A stretch of 64,000 nucleotides of DNA, from assembly GCA_964571235.1 (NCBI GenBank), contig CAZNAI010000003.1, positions 434,001-498,000 of the forward strand. Reading direction: 5' to 3'. Positions 1 through 8,693 of this stretch are shown here, one piece after another; positions within the stretch are counted from its first letter, which is position 1; every line of letters begins with the position of its first letter. A program made the position numbers and the translations under genes. This DNA is from JACRAV01 sp964571235. GTDB lineage: Bacteria > Zixibacteria > MSB-5A5 > GN15 > FEB-12. The notes below the pieces were generated by a model that worked only from the letters and a program-made list of their open reading frames with translations, was not told the origin of the DNA and ran no database searches.

Positions 1-2
1 TT

Positions 3-647
3 GCCGCGTCTGATGTTAACGCCGACGGCGTGGCGCTCTCGGTAGCCGATCTGGTCTATCTCATCCGCGTGGTTGTGGGCGATGCCCCGCCCTATCCAAA
101 ACTTGCGCCCGTGAGCATGACTGTGACGCGCGATGGCGATGCAGTCTCGGTCGACGGCGAAGTCGGCGCGGCGCTCCTGCTGTTCAGCGGCGACATCCAG
201 CCGGTCCTATTGGCCGATCAGATGGATATGAAATTCTCGACCGACGGTTCGGTGACCCGTGTGCTGGTGTACAGTCTGACGCGCGGGAATGTTTTCACCG
301 GCATGTTTATCGAGGCGTCGGCGCCGCTCGTCAGTATCGAAATGGCGACCTATGAGGGTGCCCCGATTTCTGCCAAGCTCACGCCCACAGATTTCACGCT
401 GTCACAAAACTATCCTAACCCGTTTAATCCAGCGACCAACATTGAGTTCTCACTCCCGGTCGCCGGCAACTACATGTTGCGGATCTTCAACGTCTCGGGT
501 CAAGAAGTCGCCGCGTTTGCAGGACAGGCCCCAGCAGGTATTTCGCGCGTGCAGTGGAACGCTTCGCAGATGGCGTCCGGAATGTACCTCTACCGCCTTG
601 AGACCGACGGATTCACGCAGACCCGCAAAATGATTTTGCTAAAGTAG
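3..647 (+). CDS. Secreted protein with internal dockerin-like repeat and T9SS C-terminal tail (5' partial)
   Basis: The frame is open from the window edge, so the N-terminus lies outside the window; the ATG at 30 is internal. The first readable residues form a dockerin/EF-hand-like half repeat (DVNADG followed by ADLVYLIRVVVGD). A beta-rich stretch follows, and the last ~75 residues are a type A T9SS sorting domain: QNYPNPFNPAT, a beta sandwich with GMYLYRLETDG, and a terminal KMILLK. The family role of this tail is export across the outer membrane by the type IX system and surface attachment or release. The function of the body cannot be told. It converges on the dockerin gene at 726, with a strong hairpin between them. 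Confidence 0.85.
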   Translation, partial: AASDVNADGVALSVADLVYLIRVVVGDAPPYPKLAPVSMTVTRDGDAVSVDGEVGAALLLFSGDIQPVLLADQMDMKFSTDGSVTRVLVYSLTRGNVFTGMFIEASAPLVSIEMATYEGAPISAKLTPTDFTLSQNYPNPFNPATNIEFSLPVAGNYMLRIFNVSGQEVAAFAGQAPAGISRVQWNASQMASGMYLYRLETDGFTQTRKMILLK

Positions 648-670
648 CGAATCGAATCATGAAATTGAAA

Positions 671-701
671 CGGCCCCGGTGGGAGATTCCCGCCGGGGCC
701 G
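671..701. terminator. Bidirectional terminator hairpin
   Basis: A 14-bp GC-rich stem (671-684 with 688-701, one G-T pair) with a 3-nt loop lies between two convergent genes. On the minus strand it is followed by a T-rich run (TTTCAATTTC), so it fits termination of the gene at 726 best; the plus side has only a loose AT-rich tail. Confidence 0.75.
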
Positions 702-725
702 ATCTATTTATATAGTTTCGTCAAC

Positions 726-1670
726 TCAGCAAGACGCAGGTGGCGTGAAGCTGATATACAGATAATCAATCAGTGCCGACAAATCGGCAATATCAACTCC
801 CGGTTGACCGTCGCAATTGGCCTCACCCACACAACAGAGTGGACTGAGTGAAACATACAGGTAATCGATCAAGCGGGTCAGGTCGCTGATATCAACATTG
901 CCACCGAGATCACAGTCGACATTTCCAGTTGACCCCGTGCAACAAAAGCATTGACTCTGCGGCGCATTTACGCCGCGCGACCAAAGTTTGAGATTGTCGG
1001 TGAATCCGGAAACAGTGATCAAATCATTGGGCGCATGGCCAAAGTCGTTATACGATGCGCAGGTGCGCGGCACGCTTCCGCTGTCAACGACAATGTCCAC
1101 TAGTCCCGTGTTCAAGAACGTATCGACGACAACGGCGGCGAAATATGGTCCCGCCACGCAAGTAGTATCGGGCAACAGAATCTCAAGAGTCACAAAGCCG
1201 GTGTCGTTGAGCTGGATGAGCGTGTCGGTTCCCACAAAAAGCGGTGTACCCGGATAGGTACAGGGGAGACTATCGGCGAGGATTTCCAATAGGACCGGAT
1301 AGAGCCGAATTTCTGTGGGTTGCCGAACATATATCGGCCAGATGATAGACACTACGCCAAACGGATACGTATTAGTACATCCGGTCTCGCTCGGGTCCTG
1401 ATAAGAAAAATAAGCCTCAAGTCCGGTCAACCAGTCCAGGTAGGCCATGCTCTGGCTTCCTTGCCAGTTTCCCTGACAGACAGTCTGCGGGTATTTGGAT
1501 GGGGCCGCCGTCGACTGCTCGGCCGGTGAAATCAACTGATGGACAGTAGGTTTGGCCGGCACCGCCTGAACCTTGAATAGCGGAGTCCTGTTCTCGGCGA
1601 AAACTCCTGGGGCACATAGCAGTAGGACGCCGATCATGGCAATAACTTTAGCGAGCTTGCGTGAGTTCAT
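726..1670 (-). CDS. Secreted dockerin-tagged protein of unknown function
   Basis: 314 aa from the ATG at 1670. This start gives a proper signal peptide (MNSRKLAKVIAMIG, ending near APGVFA); the longer reading to 1733 would put about 21 hydrophilic residues in front. The body (~residues 25-245) is beta-rich with several Cys and no recognised catalytic motif. The last ~65 residues are a paired dockerin-like module: two copies of D-x-D/N-x-G followed by VDISDLTRLIDYLY / VDIADLSALIDYLY, joined by a CCVGEANCDG linker. Such modules bind calcium in known dockerins. No cohesin partner is visible here. It is the first of seven dockerin-tagged genes on the minus strand. The product is known only as a secreted or surface protein. 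Confidence 0.8.
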   Translation of the reverse strand: MNSRKLAKVIAMIGVLLLCAPGVFAENRTPLFKVQAVPAKPTVHQLISPAEQSTAAPSKYPQTVCQGNWQGSQSMAYLDWLTGLEAYFSYQDPSETGCTNTYPFGVVSIIWPIYVRQPTEIRLYPVLLEILADSLPCTYPGTPLFVGTDTLIQLNDTGFVTLEILLPDTTCVAGPYFAAVVVDTFLNTGLVDIVVDSGSVPRTCASYNDFGHAPNDLITVSGFTDNLKLWSRGVNAPQSQCFCCTGSTGNVDCDLGGNVDISDLTRLIDYLYVSLSPLCCVGEANCDGQPGVDIADLSALIDYLYISFTPPASC

Positions 1671-1709
1671 CTTCTCTATCCGTATTAGTGGTTTCAACCA
1701 TAGTATATC

Positions 1710-1745
1710 GGCAGGTATCAGCTCATACAACACCTTTTACCTGCC
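1710..1745. promoter_or_regulatory. Inverted repeat in divergent promoter region
   Basis: Two perfect 8-bp arms (GGCAGGTA at 1710-1717, TACCTGCC at 1738-1745) lie between the divergent starts at 1670 and 1819. The 20-nt spacing could suit a dimeric regulator or a leader hairpin. No further evidence of function. Confidence 0.25.
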
Positions 1746-1818
1746 GGTGGTAAAGGGAGTTGCAAATTCAGCCGACCTATTACCCAAATAACCCGAATTT
1801 GGCAATCAGGGAGAAGTT

Positions 1819-2952
1819 ATGTCAGTAATGCTCGAAATCCTGGAATGGGTCGACCCTTCCGGCAACGAAATGATCTACCGGCTTCCGCAGGAGGGATCAG
1901 CCGACTTCAAGCTCGGCGCACAACTCATCGTCCGCGACAGCCAACTTGCGGTATTTTTCAAAGACGGCCACGCCGCTGATTCATTCACCACCGGCCGGCA
2001 CACGTTGTCGACACTGAACATTCCGATTCTCACCCGCCTGCTATCGCTCCCCTGGGGATTCACCTCGCCGTTTCGGGCGGAAGTTTATTTCATCAACACC
2101 AAGAATTTCATCAATCTGAAATGGGGCACGCGCACGCCGGTGACGTTTAAAGACAGCAAGCTCGGCTTTGTTCGCTTGCGCGGCAACGGCGTCTATTCGA
2201 TGCGTATCGCCGAGCCGATGCTCTTCTTAAATTCAGTAGTGGGGCGTCAGGCAATCTATACAACCGGCGATATTCAGGAATATCTGCGCGAAGTTGTCAT
2301 CGCTCGACTGAACGATCTTCTTGGCGAGAAACTTGACTCAATAATGGATCTGCCGAAAGAATACACCGAATTGGCCGCCGAACTGGCCGCCATCGTTCGC
2401 GCCGAATTCCAGAAGTACGGATTAGAACTGCTTGAGTTCTATATTTCCTCAATCACTCCGCCCGAAGAAGTCGGCCAGATGATCGACCAGCGCTCGGGTA
2501 TCGAGGCAATCGGCGATCTGGACAAATTTCTCAAATTCGGCATGGCCAAAGGAATGGGCGGCAGTAGCGGCGCCGGTTCGGTCGGCACGATGATGGGCGT
2601 GGCTGGTGGCGTCGGACTGATGATGCCCGGCATGCTCTCCAAAGTATTTTCGCCCGAGCAGACCGACTTGCGCCGCGAATCGGTTTCCACAATCACTTGC
2701 CCTAAATGTCACACCGATACCCCCGAGCAGTCGCGCTACTGCTGTCGGTGCGGCAATGCTATGGTGACCCAAAACCAGTGCCCGTCGTGCCAAAAGGACC
2801 TCCCGACCGAAGCCGCTTTCTGCCTGCACTGCGGAGTCAAACTCGACGCCAAAGCCCACTGTCCGCACTGCTCGGCGGAGATGGTCGCCGGTTCAAAGTT
2901 CTGCGGCAACTGCGGAAAACCGGCCAATGGCGACAGCGCTCAGCACAGCTAA
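1819..2952 (+). CDS. SPFH-domain protein with C-terminal zinc ribbons (YdjI-like)
   Basis: 377 aa; the ATG follows a clear ribosome site (AGGGAGAAGTT). Residues ~25-235 look like the SPFH fold of the YdjI/'virion core protein' family: GAQLIVRDSQLAVFFKDG near the start and a central RLRGNGVYSMRI strand. A Gly/Met-rich hinge follows (~255-280). The C-terminus carries three successive zinc ribbons with CxxC pairs: CPKC/CCRC, CPSC/CLHC, CPHC/CGNC. Family members are membrane-associated scaffold or stress proteins; in Bacillus the homologue lies beside other zinc-ribbon membrane-stress genes. The stop overlaps the next start by 26 nt, so the two are almost certainly co-translated. The exact role is unknown. 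Confidence 0.8.
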   Translation: MSVMLEILEWVDPSGNEMIYRLPQEGSADFKLGAQLIVRDSQLAVFFKDGHAADSFTTGRHTLSTLNIPILTRLLSLPWGFTSPFRAEVYFINTKNFINLKWGTRTPVTFKDSKLGFVRLRGNGVYSMRIAEPMLFLNSVVGRQAIYTTGDIQEYLREVVIARLNDLLGEKLDSIMDLPKEYTELAAELAAIVRAEFQKYGLELLEFYISSITPPEEVGQMIDQRSGIEAIGDLDKFLKFGMAKGMGGSSGAGSVGTMMGVAGGVGLMMPGMLSKVFSPEQTDLRRESVSTITCPKCHTDTPEQSRYCCRCGNAMVTQNQCPSCQKDLPTEAAFCLHCGVKLDAKAHCPHCSAEMVAGSKFCGNCGKPANGDSAQHS

Positions 2953-4252
2953 ACCACGCGCCGGATTTGCAATCGGCGCGTCGTGTCCCGGGTGCGGGGG
3001 AGAGGTCGAACTCGGTAGTGATTTCTTTGTTACCGAATGCCACCACTGCGGCTCGGCGCTGAGACTAATTTTGCCCAGTGCGCCGCCCGCCTATTTCGCC
3101 AAACCGCGCTGTACGCCGTCGCAGGCGCGGGCCGCGCTCGACCGGCGGCTGAAAGAAAGTGGCAAGCCTCTGACCACTTCTTCCTGGTCATGCGAACAAG
3201 TACTCTATCCTTATTGGAAACTCGATCTGCTGACTGTCAAAGTCCGAACGGTAATCGAGGAGCTACCCCAGTATCTCGAACCGGCGGAAACTACCGAGGC
3301 CGAGCCCCGAACAACCTCGCGCCGCACCGTAGCGATCACGCCGTCAACTATCACTGTCGCCGCGGGGCCGAAGCACCCGGCCATACCAGTATCGATCGGA
3401 CTTCGCGCCGACTACATCAAGTTATATCCATTCAGCGTGGGGAATCACCCCGAAGATTTCACCGCCCTTCCGGTCGAACTGGATGGCGACTCCGCCCTAA
3501 CTCGCGCCAAATCTTCAACCAGAACGCTCAACGCCATCGCCGAATCAGCGCCCGGCGGGCAACCCCAGACCAACTTAGTCGGCCTGCGTGCGTCAGTCTG
3601 CTATCTGCCGTATGTCGTATTCTCCGCCAATGGAATTTCCAGTGCCGTCGACGCCCTCTCCGGGCGAGTCGTTTCTGAAAATGTGCCGACTGAACAACAC
3701 TTGGAATTTCAGCGGAGCTTGCCACTCGGCGAAATCGGCCTTGAAATGCACCGGTGTACTACCTGCGGAACAGACCTGTCGCACCAACCGTCGCTTGTTT
3801 ACTTCTGCCGCAACTGTGGACGAAACGTGCTCCTATCAGATGCCCAGGGTGCACGGATTCTCTGTGCGCCGCACACTGAAGTTGATCTTCTGGTCCCATT
3901 TTGGCGGATCGGCGAATCGGTCATTCCGGCCTTTCGAATAAGCAACGCCGAAGCGATGTACCGGCTGGCCCGACGCGTGAGTGGAGGGGTAAACAAGCTC
4001 GTCTTCGACAGCGCCATCGAGTCGTTCAGTAATATTTCTCCGATCACGCTCTCCCAACGGGAAGCCGCTATCGTGAGCGCCATCGTCGATTACCGGCTCA
4101 AGCTCGACCGCAATCCCCGAGCCACATTCCAACTGACCGGCGAATTGCCCGAATCAAAAGAACTGCTCCTGATTCCATTCCGAGCGCAAGAGTATTTTTG
4201 GGTCGACTCGATTCTCTCGGCGATCTCATTTGAGCGTGCGCTCCTAAAATAG
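2927..4252 (+). CDS. Zinc-ribbon protein of unknown function, partner of the SPFH gene
   Basis: 441 aa, starting inside the end of the SPFH gene (26-nt overlap, different frame). An N-terminal zinc ribbon (CPGCG...CHHCG, residues ~20-43) and a second one in the middle (CTTCG...CRNCG, ~280-302) are visible. The rest is mixed alpha/beta, with no signal peptide and no clear membrane segment, which suggests a cytosolic location. No family was recognised beyond the metal-binding ribbons. The overlap and shared ribbons argue that it works with the SPFH protein, possibly in a membrane-associated complex; that is inference. A strong hairpin follows at 4276. Confidence 0.7.
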   Translation: MATALSTAKPRAGFAIGASCPGCGGEVELGSDFFVTECHHCGSALRLILPSAPPAYFAKPRCTPSQARAALDRRLKESGKPLTTSSWSCEQVLYPYWKLDLLTVKVRTVIEELPQYLEPAETTEAEPRTTSRRTVAITPSTITVAAGPKHPAIPVSIGLRADYIKLYPFSVGNHPEDFTALPVELDGDSALTRAKSSTRTLNAIAESAPGGQPQTNLVGLRASVCYLPYVVFSANGISSAVDALSGRVVSENVPTEQHLEFQRSLPLGEIGLEMHRCTTCGTDLSHQPSLVYFCRNCGRNVLLSDAQGARILCAPHTEVDLLVPFWRIGESVIPAFRISNAEAMYRLARRVSGGVNKLVFDSAIESFSNISPITLSQREAAIVSAIVDYRLKLDRNPRATFQLTGELPESKELLLIPFRAQEYFWVDSILSAISFERALLK

Positions 4253-4275
4253 CATAGAGAATACGTAGGCATGCA

Positions 4276-4308
4276 AAAGCGGCTGTCTCTTTTGGAGACA
4301 GCCGCTTT
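4276..4308. terminator. Bidirectional terminator hairpin
   Basis: Perfect 14-bp stem (AAAGCGGCTGTCTC at 4276-4289 with its complement at 4295-4308) and a TTTTG loop. The arms start and end with A/T runs, so it can work in both directions between the convergent genes ending at 4252 and 4351. Confidence 0.85.
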
Positions 4309-4350
4309 GTTGTCAAGAAAGACGTTTTCGTCTTTCCCTGTCGGGTTGCC

Positions 4351-7300
4351 TTAGAGGCAGTTGGCCGGCAGAGTGAACGAAATGTACAGATAGTCGATCA
4401 GACCCGACAAGTCAGCGATATCAATACCGCCGAGCAGATCGCCGTCGATGTTAGCCGACTCAAGACACACAGGTGGCGTGAAGCTGATGTACAAGAAGTC
4501 GATCAGCGCCGACAAGTCAGCGATGTCAACACCCTTGGCAGGATCAGCGTCAACGTTTCCAGCTCTGCCGTCGCTACTGTTAGCTATACAACAGCTACCC
4601 AGATCGCAGGTCGGACGGAGGTGATTGTTGTACCACTTGAACGCCTTGTCGTACGACGCACTCAAGGTAGTCTCCGAACCGTTCTTTTCGGTGATCAGAG
4701 CCGTGTACACGGTTACCGTATCGTTAGCTGTGAAGCTACGATTGTGGTAGTAGGTGTACAGGCCGCGGTGATCCAAGCGACCCGCTTGGGCCGTAAGGCC
4801 GGTGGTCGACATCAAGTTCCAGAAGAACTTGCCTTCGGCGTTGGTCAACAGTGAGTCATACAGATACAACGTGTCCTGACGATATGTCATCGCACCGTAG
4901 AGGTCCGTGTTATTAGAGCAAGGCTCCGTCGTAAACTCAGCCTTCGTATAACGACCGAGCAGGAACAGAGCGCCGTAACGCGACGAGTCGCGCTGGGTGC
5001 CGCAATCCGGAACGGTGCCGGTGTCGGTACCGCGCGAATACACGGTCTTGGTGCCCAGGATCTTGCTGGTGTTGGTGGCAATAGAGTCAGACGGGATGTC
5101 CCAGTCTATCTGTTCGCCAACGGTCACACCGCCCACGGTTGAAGCCTTCATGTTGAAGTACTTCTTCTCCACTACGATGAAGTTGCAGGAGTCGCCGGTG
5201 GTCGGGGCATAGTAAGTCGCCCGGACACCGATAGTGGTGTCGCGGTTGACAAATGTGCCGGTCGCGTAAGCGTCGAATCCGGTTCCGGTAAAGCTACCGG
5301 CGCCAGTGGTCACGATCGGCTTGAACGACTCGAATGAGTCGAAGCCGAGTTCAAACAACTGGTTGCTCCAGCTATAGGCCGAGCCCGGAGTGATTTCGCG
5401 ATTGACAACCACGCCGCCGTCGTACAGGTAGATACCCACACGCGACTGACCCGCGGTGTCGCAGTCGGAACCAAGAATCCAGTAATCCATATTGGCTTTA
5501 CCGGATCCGCCGAGACCATTTCGTCCCATTTCGCCATTGTTCGATACCACCAGGCGCATGCATCCGGTCTGAACCGTATCCCACTTCTGGGCGGCAACCG
5601 TATCAGCAACCAGGAAACGATCGATCACGATGTTGATCGAGTCGCGGGGTTCTTTGGCGTCGGACTTGATGTAGATGTATCCCGAGAGGTTTACAACCGT
5701 ACCGGGTGAATTGAACACGCCGGCTTTGTTCAAGGTGACGTCGAATGTGTTGGTGTTCGGAATACCAGCAGGAACGGTCATCCCGGCTCCGTTGGTCACA
5801 GCCAACCAATCGGTCGGAACGTTCGTCTGCTTCACAAACCCGATCTGGGAAATATTAAGCTGGGCGTTTCCTTCGTTGGTCACCGTAACGGTAACCGTTT
5901 TCGGTACGCCGTGATGCGTGAACGCCGGGTAGCCAATGCGAGAAGTATCAGTAAGAATTCTCGGTGCATCAACCGGGTCAACGCAGGCCAGACGGACAAA
6001 CCGGAGCGGGTTGAGCGTCAACGCGCCAAACGTGAGGCCGCCGTCAGGATTACGATCGCGATACCCCGGCGCCGGGAAGTGATCCTCGGTGTAGAGCATC
6101 ATGATGTAGTTGTTTCCGGTGTCCGGACTGGAAATCGGCGACAGGTCGACCAAGTCGACATTGCCGGCCGGCCACTTCAGGACGATCGGGATACCATTGG
6201 TGTCATACACATCGGCATCCATACCGTAACGCGAGAGCGACGAACGAGTGTCGTTCATACAGACGCCACCGAATCCGGCGGAGTCGCAATCAGGCGTATA
6301 GGTCTTGGTGATGTTACGAGCGGCATCCCAGAGAATACCGTCGAGGTCTTTCGAGACGACCATATACAACTCGCCGTTCGCGGCATGGGTCTTCGCGTCC
6401 CATCCACCGCTCGCGCAGTCATCAAGGTTCTGCGGTGTTGTCGGAGAGACATCATCACCGAAGTAGTTTAAGTACTGCGAGAAGACGATGTAAATGCGGC
6501 CTTCGCACTCACTGATAGTGTAGAAACCGACATAGCCGGTTCCCGGCGAACCAAAGCCGCAGGTCTGCGTATTGACATCAATACCCCACTGGGCATTGTG
6601 GGCTTTGGCGATCTGGTTGGTACGATTCGACCAGTGGAACACGTTGGTCGAGAAGTCGCCCCAGAAGTAAATATTGTCACTATACACATTGACCGGCGTC
6701 GCGCCAGCATCCCACACGATGTGCAGGAATCCCTGACGGTCGTACAGAGCGCAGACCGAAAGGAACGACGTGAACGAGGCCTGAACACGCGAGTAGTTGG
6801 TCAGGTTGGTCTTCGGACCCCACACGAGACCGACCGAGTCTGAAACGCGATACCACACGTCGTTATCATAGCGACGATCGGTACCGGAGAGCGGGCTCGG
6901 TTGTTTGAATTTAACGTAGGCAACCGCGACTTTCGGCGAAACGCGCGAGGCAGTCAGGGCGCCGTTGTGAGTGCCGTTTCCGTTGGAGATGTTATTGATT
7001 GTGTCAATAACAACCGGGCCCGACCAGGAGCCGGCCGCGGCCGTACCGAGCTTGCGGAAATAGCTGATCACATAGGTACCAACATCCGGAGTTGCGGCCG
7101 GAGGAATCGGCGTTGTGCCGTCGTCGATATTGGTCACCAGTTCTTCTTTGGCAAGGACGTGGGTGATCGTGTCACCAGCCCACTCCTGGATTTCAACAGC
7201 CGGTTCCCAAAGGTGGTTCTGAGAGATCGGCTTTACGAAACCCGTCTGGTATTGAGCCTGTGAAATCTGGCTACCCGCACCGAAGGTGCAGTTCGCCGGA

Positions 7301-7917
7301 GCGCCAGCACCACTCTGCCAGAAGAAGTGGTTGTCGATCGGACCGCCGGTATTGTCGGCGCCGCCGATAACAACACGGCTACGGCCGTTGACATCCATCA
7401 CCGCATGCTGTCCAGATTCGCCGATCGCGTTCAATACGCAACCGACCTGGAAGCCGCGCGGCCAGGTGCCCGTGATCGGGGAGTAGATGTTGTAGGCAAA
7501 ACGCGAATCTTCCGCCGGAGCGTCGTTTCGCGAATAGACGAAATGAACATCCGGGCGGGTGCCACGGAAGTCGATCATGCGCTTACCGGGTGCGCGATAC
7601 TGGTCGTCCATGTAGGTGTAGTAAATATCCAGACCCGGCGAGGAAACGTTGCTCGGGGAGGCGGCTGAGCCGACGCTCAAGCGAGCCGCGTGTGACCCGG
7701 CATAGGCCGCGTTATCGGCGGCGAACAAACTCTCATCACCCCACTTGACTGGTCTGGGGGATACCCGCTTCGGGGCATAGTCAATGATTTTTCCGGTGTA
7801 CGGATCGACGGTTTTCATTGGCTGACTGGTCATCTGATCAATCGCCAATGCTCCGCCGGCCACCATGACCGAAAAAGCCAGGACCGAAACAAACAAAGAG
7901 AACATCTTCTTTGTCAT
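4351..7917 (-). CDS. Giant secreted dockerin-tagged protein, beta-propeller-like N-half (paralogue A)
   Basis: 1188 aa. The ATG at 7917 is chosen because an excellent Shine-Dalgarno (AAAGGAG, 7 nt away) precedes it and it begins a signal peptide (MTKKMFSLFVSVLAFSVMVAG); the open frame runs 71 codons further upstream without such support. Residues ~60-600 contain repeated strands of the kind seen in sialidase/BNR beta-propellers (e.g. GFLHIVWDAG, SVGLVWGPKTNLT). From about residue 660 (IGYPAFTHHG) begins a C-terminal region shared with three neighbours: an Ig-like strand region, a beta-rich domain with GTFVNRDTTIGV and DSCNFIVVEKKYF, and the paired dockerin-like module at the end. No catalytic residues were recognised. 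The likely location is extracellular or on the cell surface. Confidence 0.85.
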   Translation of the reverse strand: MTKKMFSLFVSVLAFSVMVAGGALAIDQMTSQPMKTVDPYTGKIIDYAPKRVSPRPVKWGDESLFAADNAAYAGSHAARLSVGSAASPSNVSSPGLDIYYTYMDDQYRAPGKRMIDFRGTRPDVHFVYSRNDAPAEDSRFAYNIYSPITGTWPRGFQVGCVLNAIGESGQHAVMDVNGRSRVVIGGADNTGGPIDNHFFWQSGAGAPANCTFGAGSQISQAQYQTGFVKPISQNHLWEPAVEIQEWAGDTITHVLAKEELVTNIDDGTTPIPPAATPDVGTYVISYFRKLGTAAAGSWSGPVVIDTINNISNGNGTHNGALTASRVSPKVAVAYVKFKQPSPLSGTDRRYDNDVWYRVSDSVGLVWGPKTNLTNYSRVQASFTSFLSVCALYDRQGFLHIVWDAGATPVNVYSDNIYFWGDFSTNVFHWSNRTNQIAKAHNAQWGIDVNTQTCGFGSPGTGYVGFYTISECEGRIYIVFSQYLNYFGDDVSPTTPQNLDDCASGGWDAKTHAANGELYMVVSKDLDGILWDAARNITKTYTPDCDSAGFGGVCMNDTRSSLSRYGMDADVYDTNGIPIVLKWPAGNVDLVDLSPISSPDTGNNYIMMLYTEDHFPAPGYRDRNPDGGLTFGALTLNPLRFVRLACVDPVDAPRILTDTSRIGYPAFTHHGVPKTVTVTVTNEGNAQLNISQIGFVKQTNVPTDWLAVTNGAGMTVPAGIPNTNTFDVTLNKAGVFNSPGTVVNLSGYIYIKSDAKEPRDSINIVIDRFLVADTVAAQKWDTVQTGCMRLVVSNNGEMGRNGLGGSGKANMDYWILGSDCDTAGQSRVGIYLYDGGVVVNREITPGSAYSWSNQLFELGFDSFESFKPIVTTGAGSFTGTGFDAYATGTFVNRDTTIGVRATYYAPTTGDSCNFIVVEKKYFNMKASTVGGVTVGEQIDWDIPSDSIATNTSKILGTKTVYSRGTDTGTVPDCGTQRDSSRYGALFLLGRYTKAEFTTEPCSNNTDLYGAMTYRQDTLYLYDSLLTNAEGKFFWNLMSTTGLTAQAGRLDHRGLYTYYHNRSFTANDTVTVYTALITEKNGSETTLSASYDKAFKWYNNHLRPTCDLGSCCIANSSDGRAGNVDADPAKGVDIADLSALIDFLYISFTPPVCLESANIDGDLLGGIDIADLSGLIDYLYISFTLPANCL

Positions 7918-8693
7918 TCCAAAACTCCTTTCGATTCCCAAAAGACCCGGCTCGGCAATTACTCGCCGACCGGTATGACAGTACAATTTTACATGAAAAG
8001 CGCGCGGGCGATTTTCTGGTTCGCGACGCGACGCGTCGTTACTCTCTGCAGATACCTCCTTTCCACGAACCCAGAGGTTCGTGTGCCATGCCCAGCGCCT
8101 ATATCGTCCATCGCCGGACAGGATTCTCAAACGGTGCTATCGCACGTATTCCAAAAGCACTATTTACCGCATCATTGAAAACAGAAGACAAGCCGCCACG
8201 ACCGGCTACACTTGCAAGCCGCAACCGACTCGAGTCGATCCCCTCAGAACGATCCCGACGTCATGCTATCAGCAACGACGCAATTTTTTAAGAACGGAAT
8301 TGGGGAGTATCTCCCAATCTCACCAGCGAACCTATTCGGAGTAATTCCGAAGACCCGACAAAAACCAAAGTAAATGCGGTCCCGCTGACCACCGCACAAA
8401 CTCGTCATAATGTAATTAGAACATGAATTTTTGTCAATCAAAATAAGCCGGTATTCGGTAGCAGGACAATGCGTTAGGCGGGGTAACGGGTCGTCCGAAT
8501 AGGGCGGCCGAAAGGGGATAATCGCCACGCCCAGTCCTCTTTTGCGGCCCGCCCGGCTGGTTAAGAGGTTGAACCGCTACTTGTTGGCAAACCAAAGCTG
8601 GATCGGTCGGTCGCCCAAGCGCAGAAAATGCGGCCGCCCACCCCCCAAAAAGGGGAGCGAGCGGTAAAATAATTCAAACCTGACCGGGGCGGC
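7918..8693. other. Long leader/intergenic region with a hairpin beside an SD-like motif
   Basis: 776 bp without a convincing gene. On the minus strand, about 165 nt upstream of the paralogue A start, an 8-bp hairpin (CACGAACC 8064-8071 with GGTTCGTG 8076-8083) sits next to an AGGAGG sequence (about 8054-8061). A GC-rich repeat of GACGCG units lies at about 8026-8039. This may be a structured 5' leader, but it matches no riboswitch class I know. The part from 8300 to 8693 shows only a weak C-run/A-run/G-run hairpin near 8650 (CCCCCCAAAAAGGGG) that might end the gene at 8694. Confidence 0.3.

Noticed and set aside
8040..8160. Possible riboswitch in the leader of the paralogue A gene
   Set aside because: The hairpin beside an AGGAGG is real, but the flanking sequence does not match c-di-GMP, cobalamin, TPP, SAM or other classes known to me; kept only as an unassigned leader.
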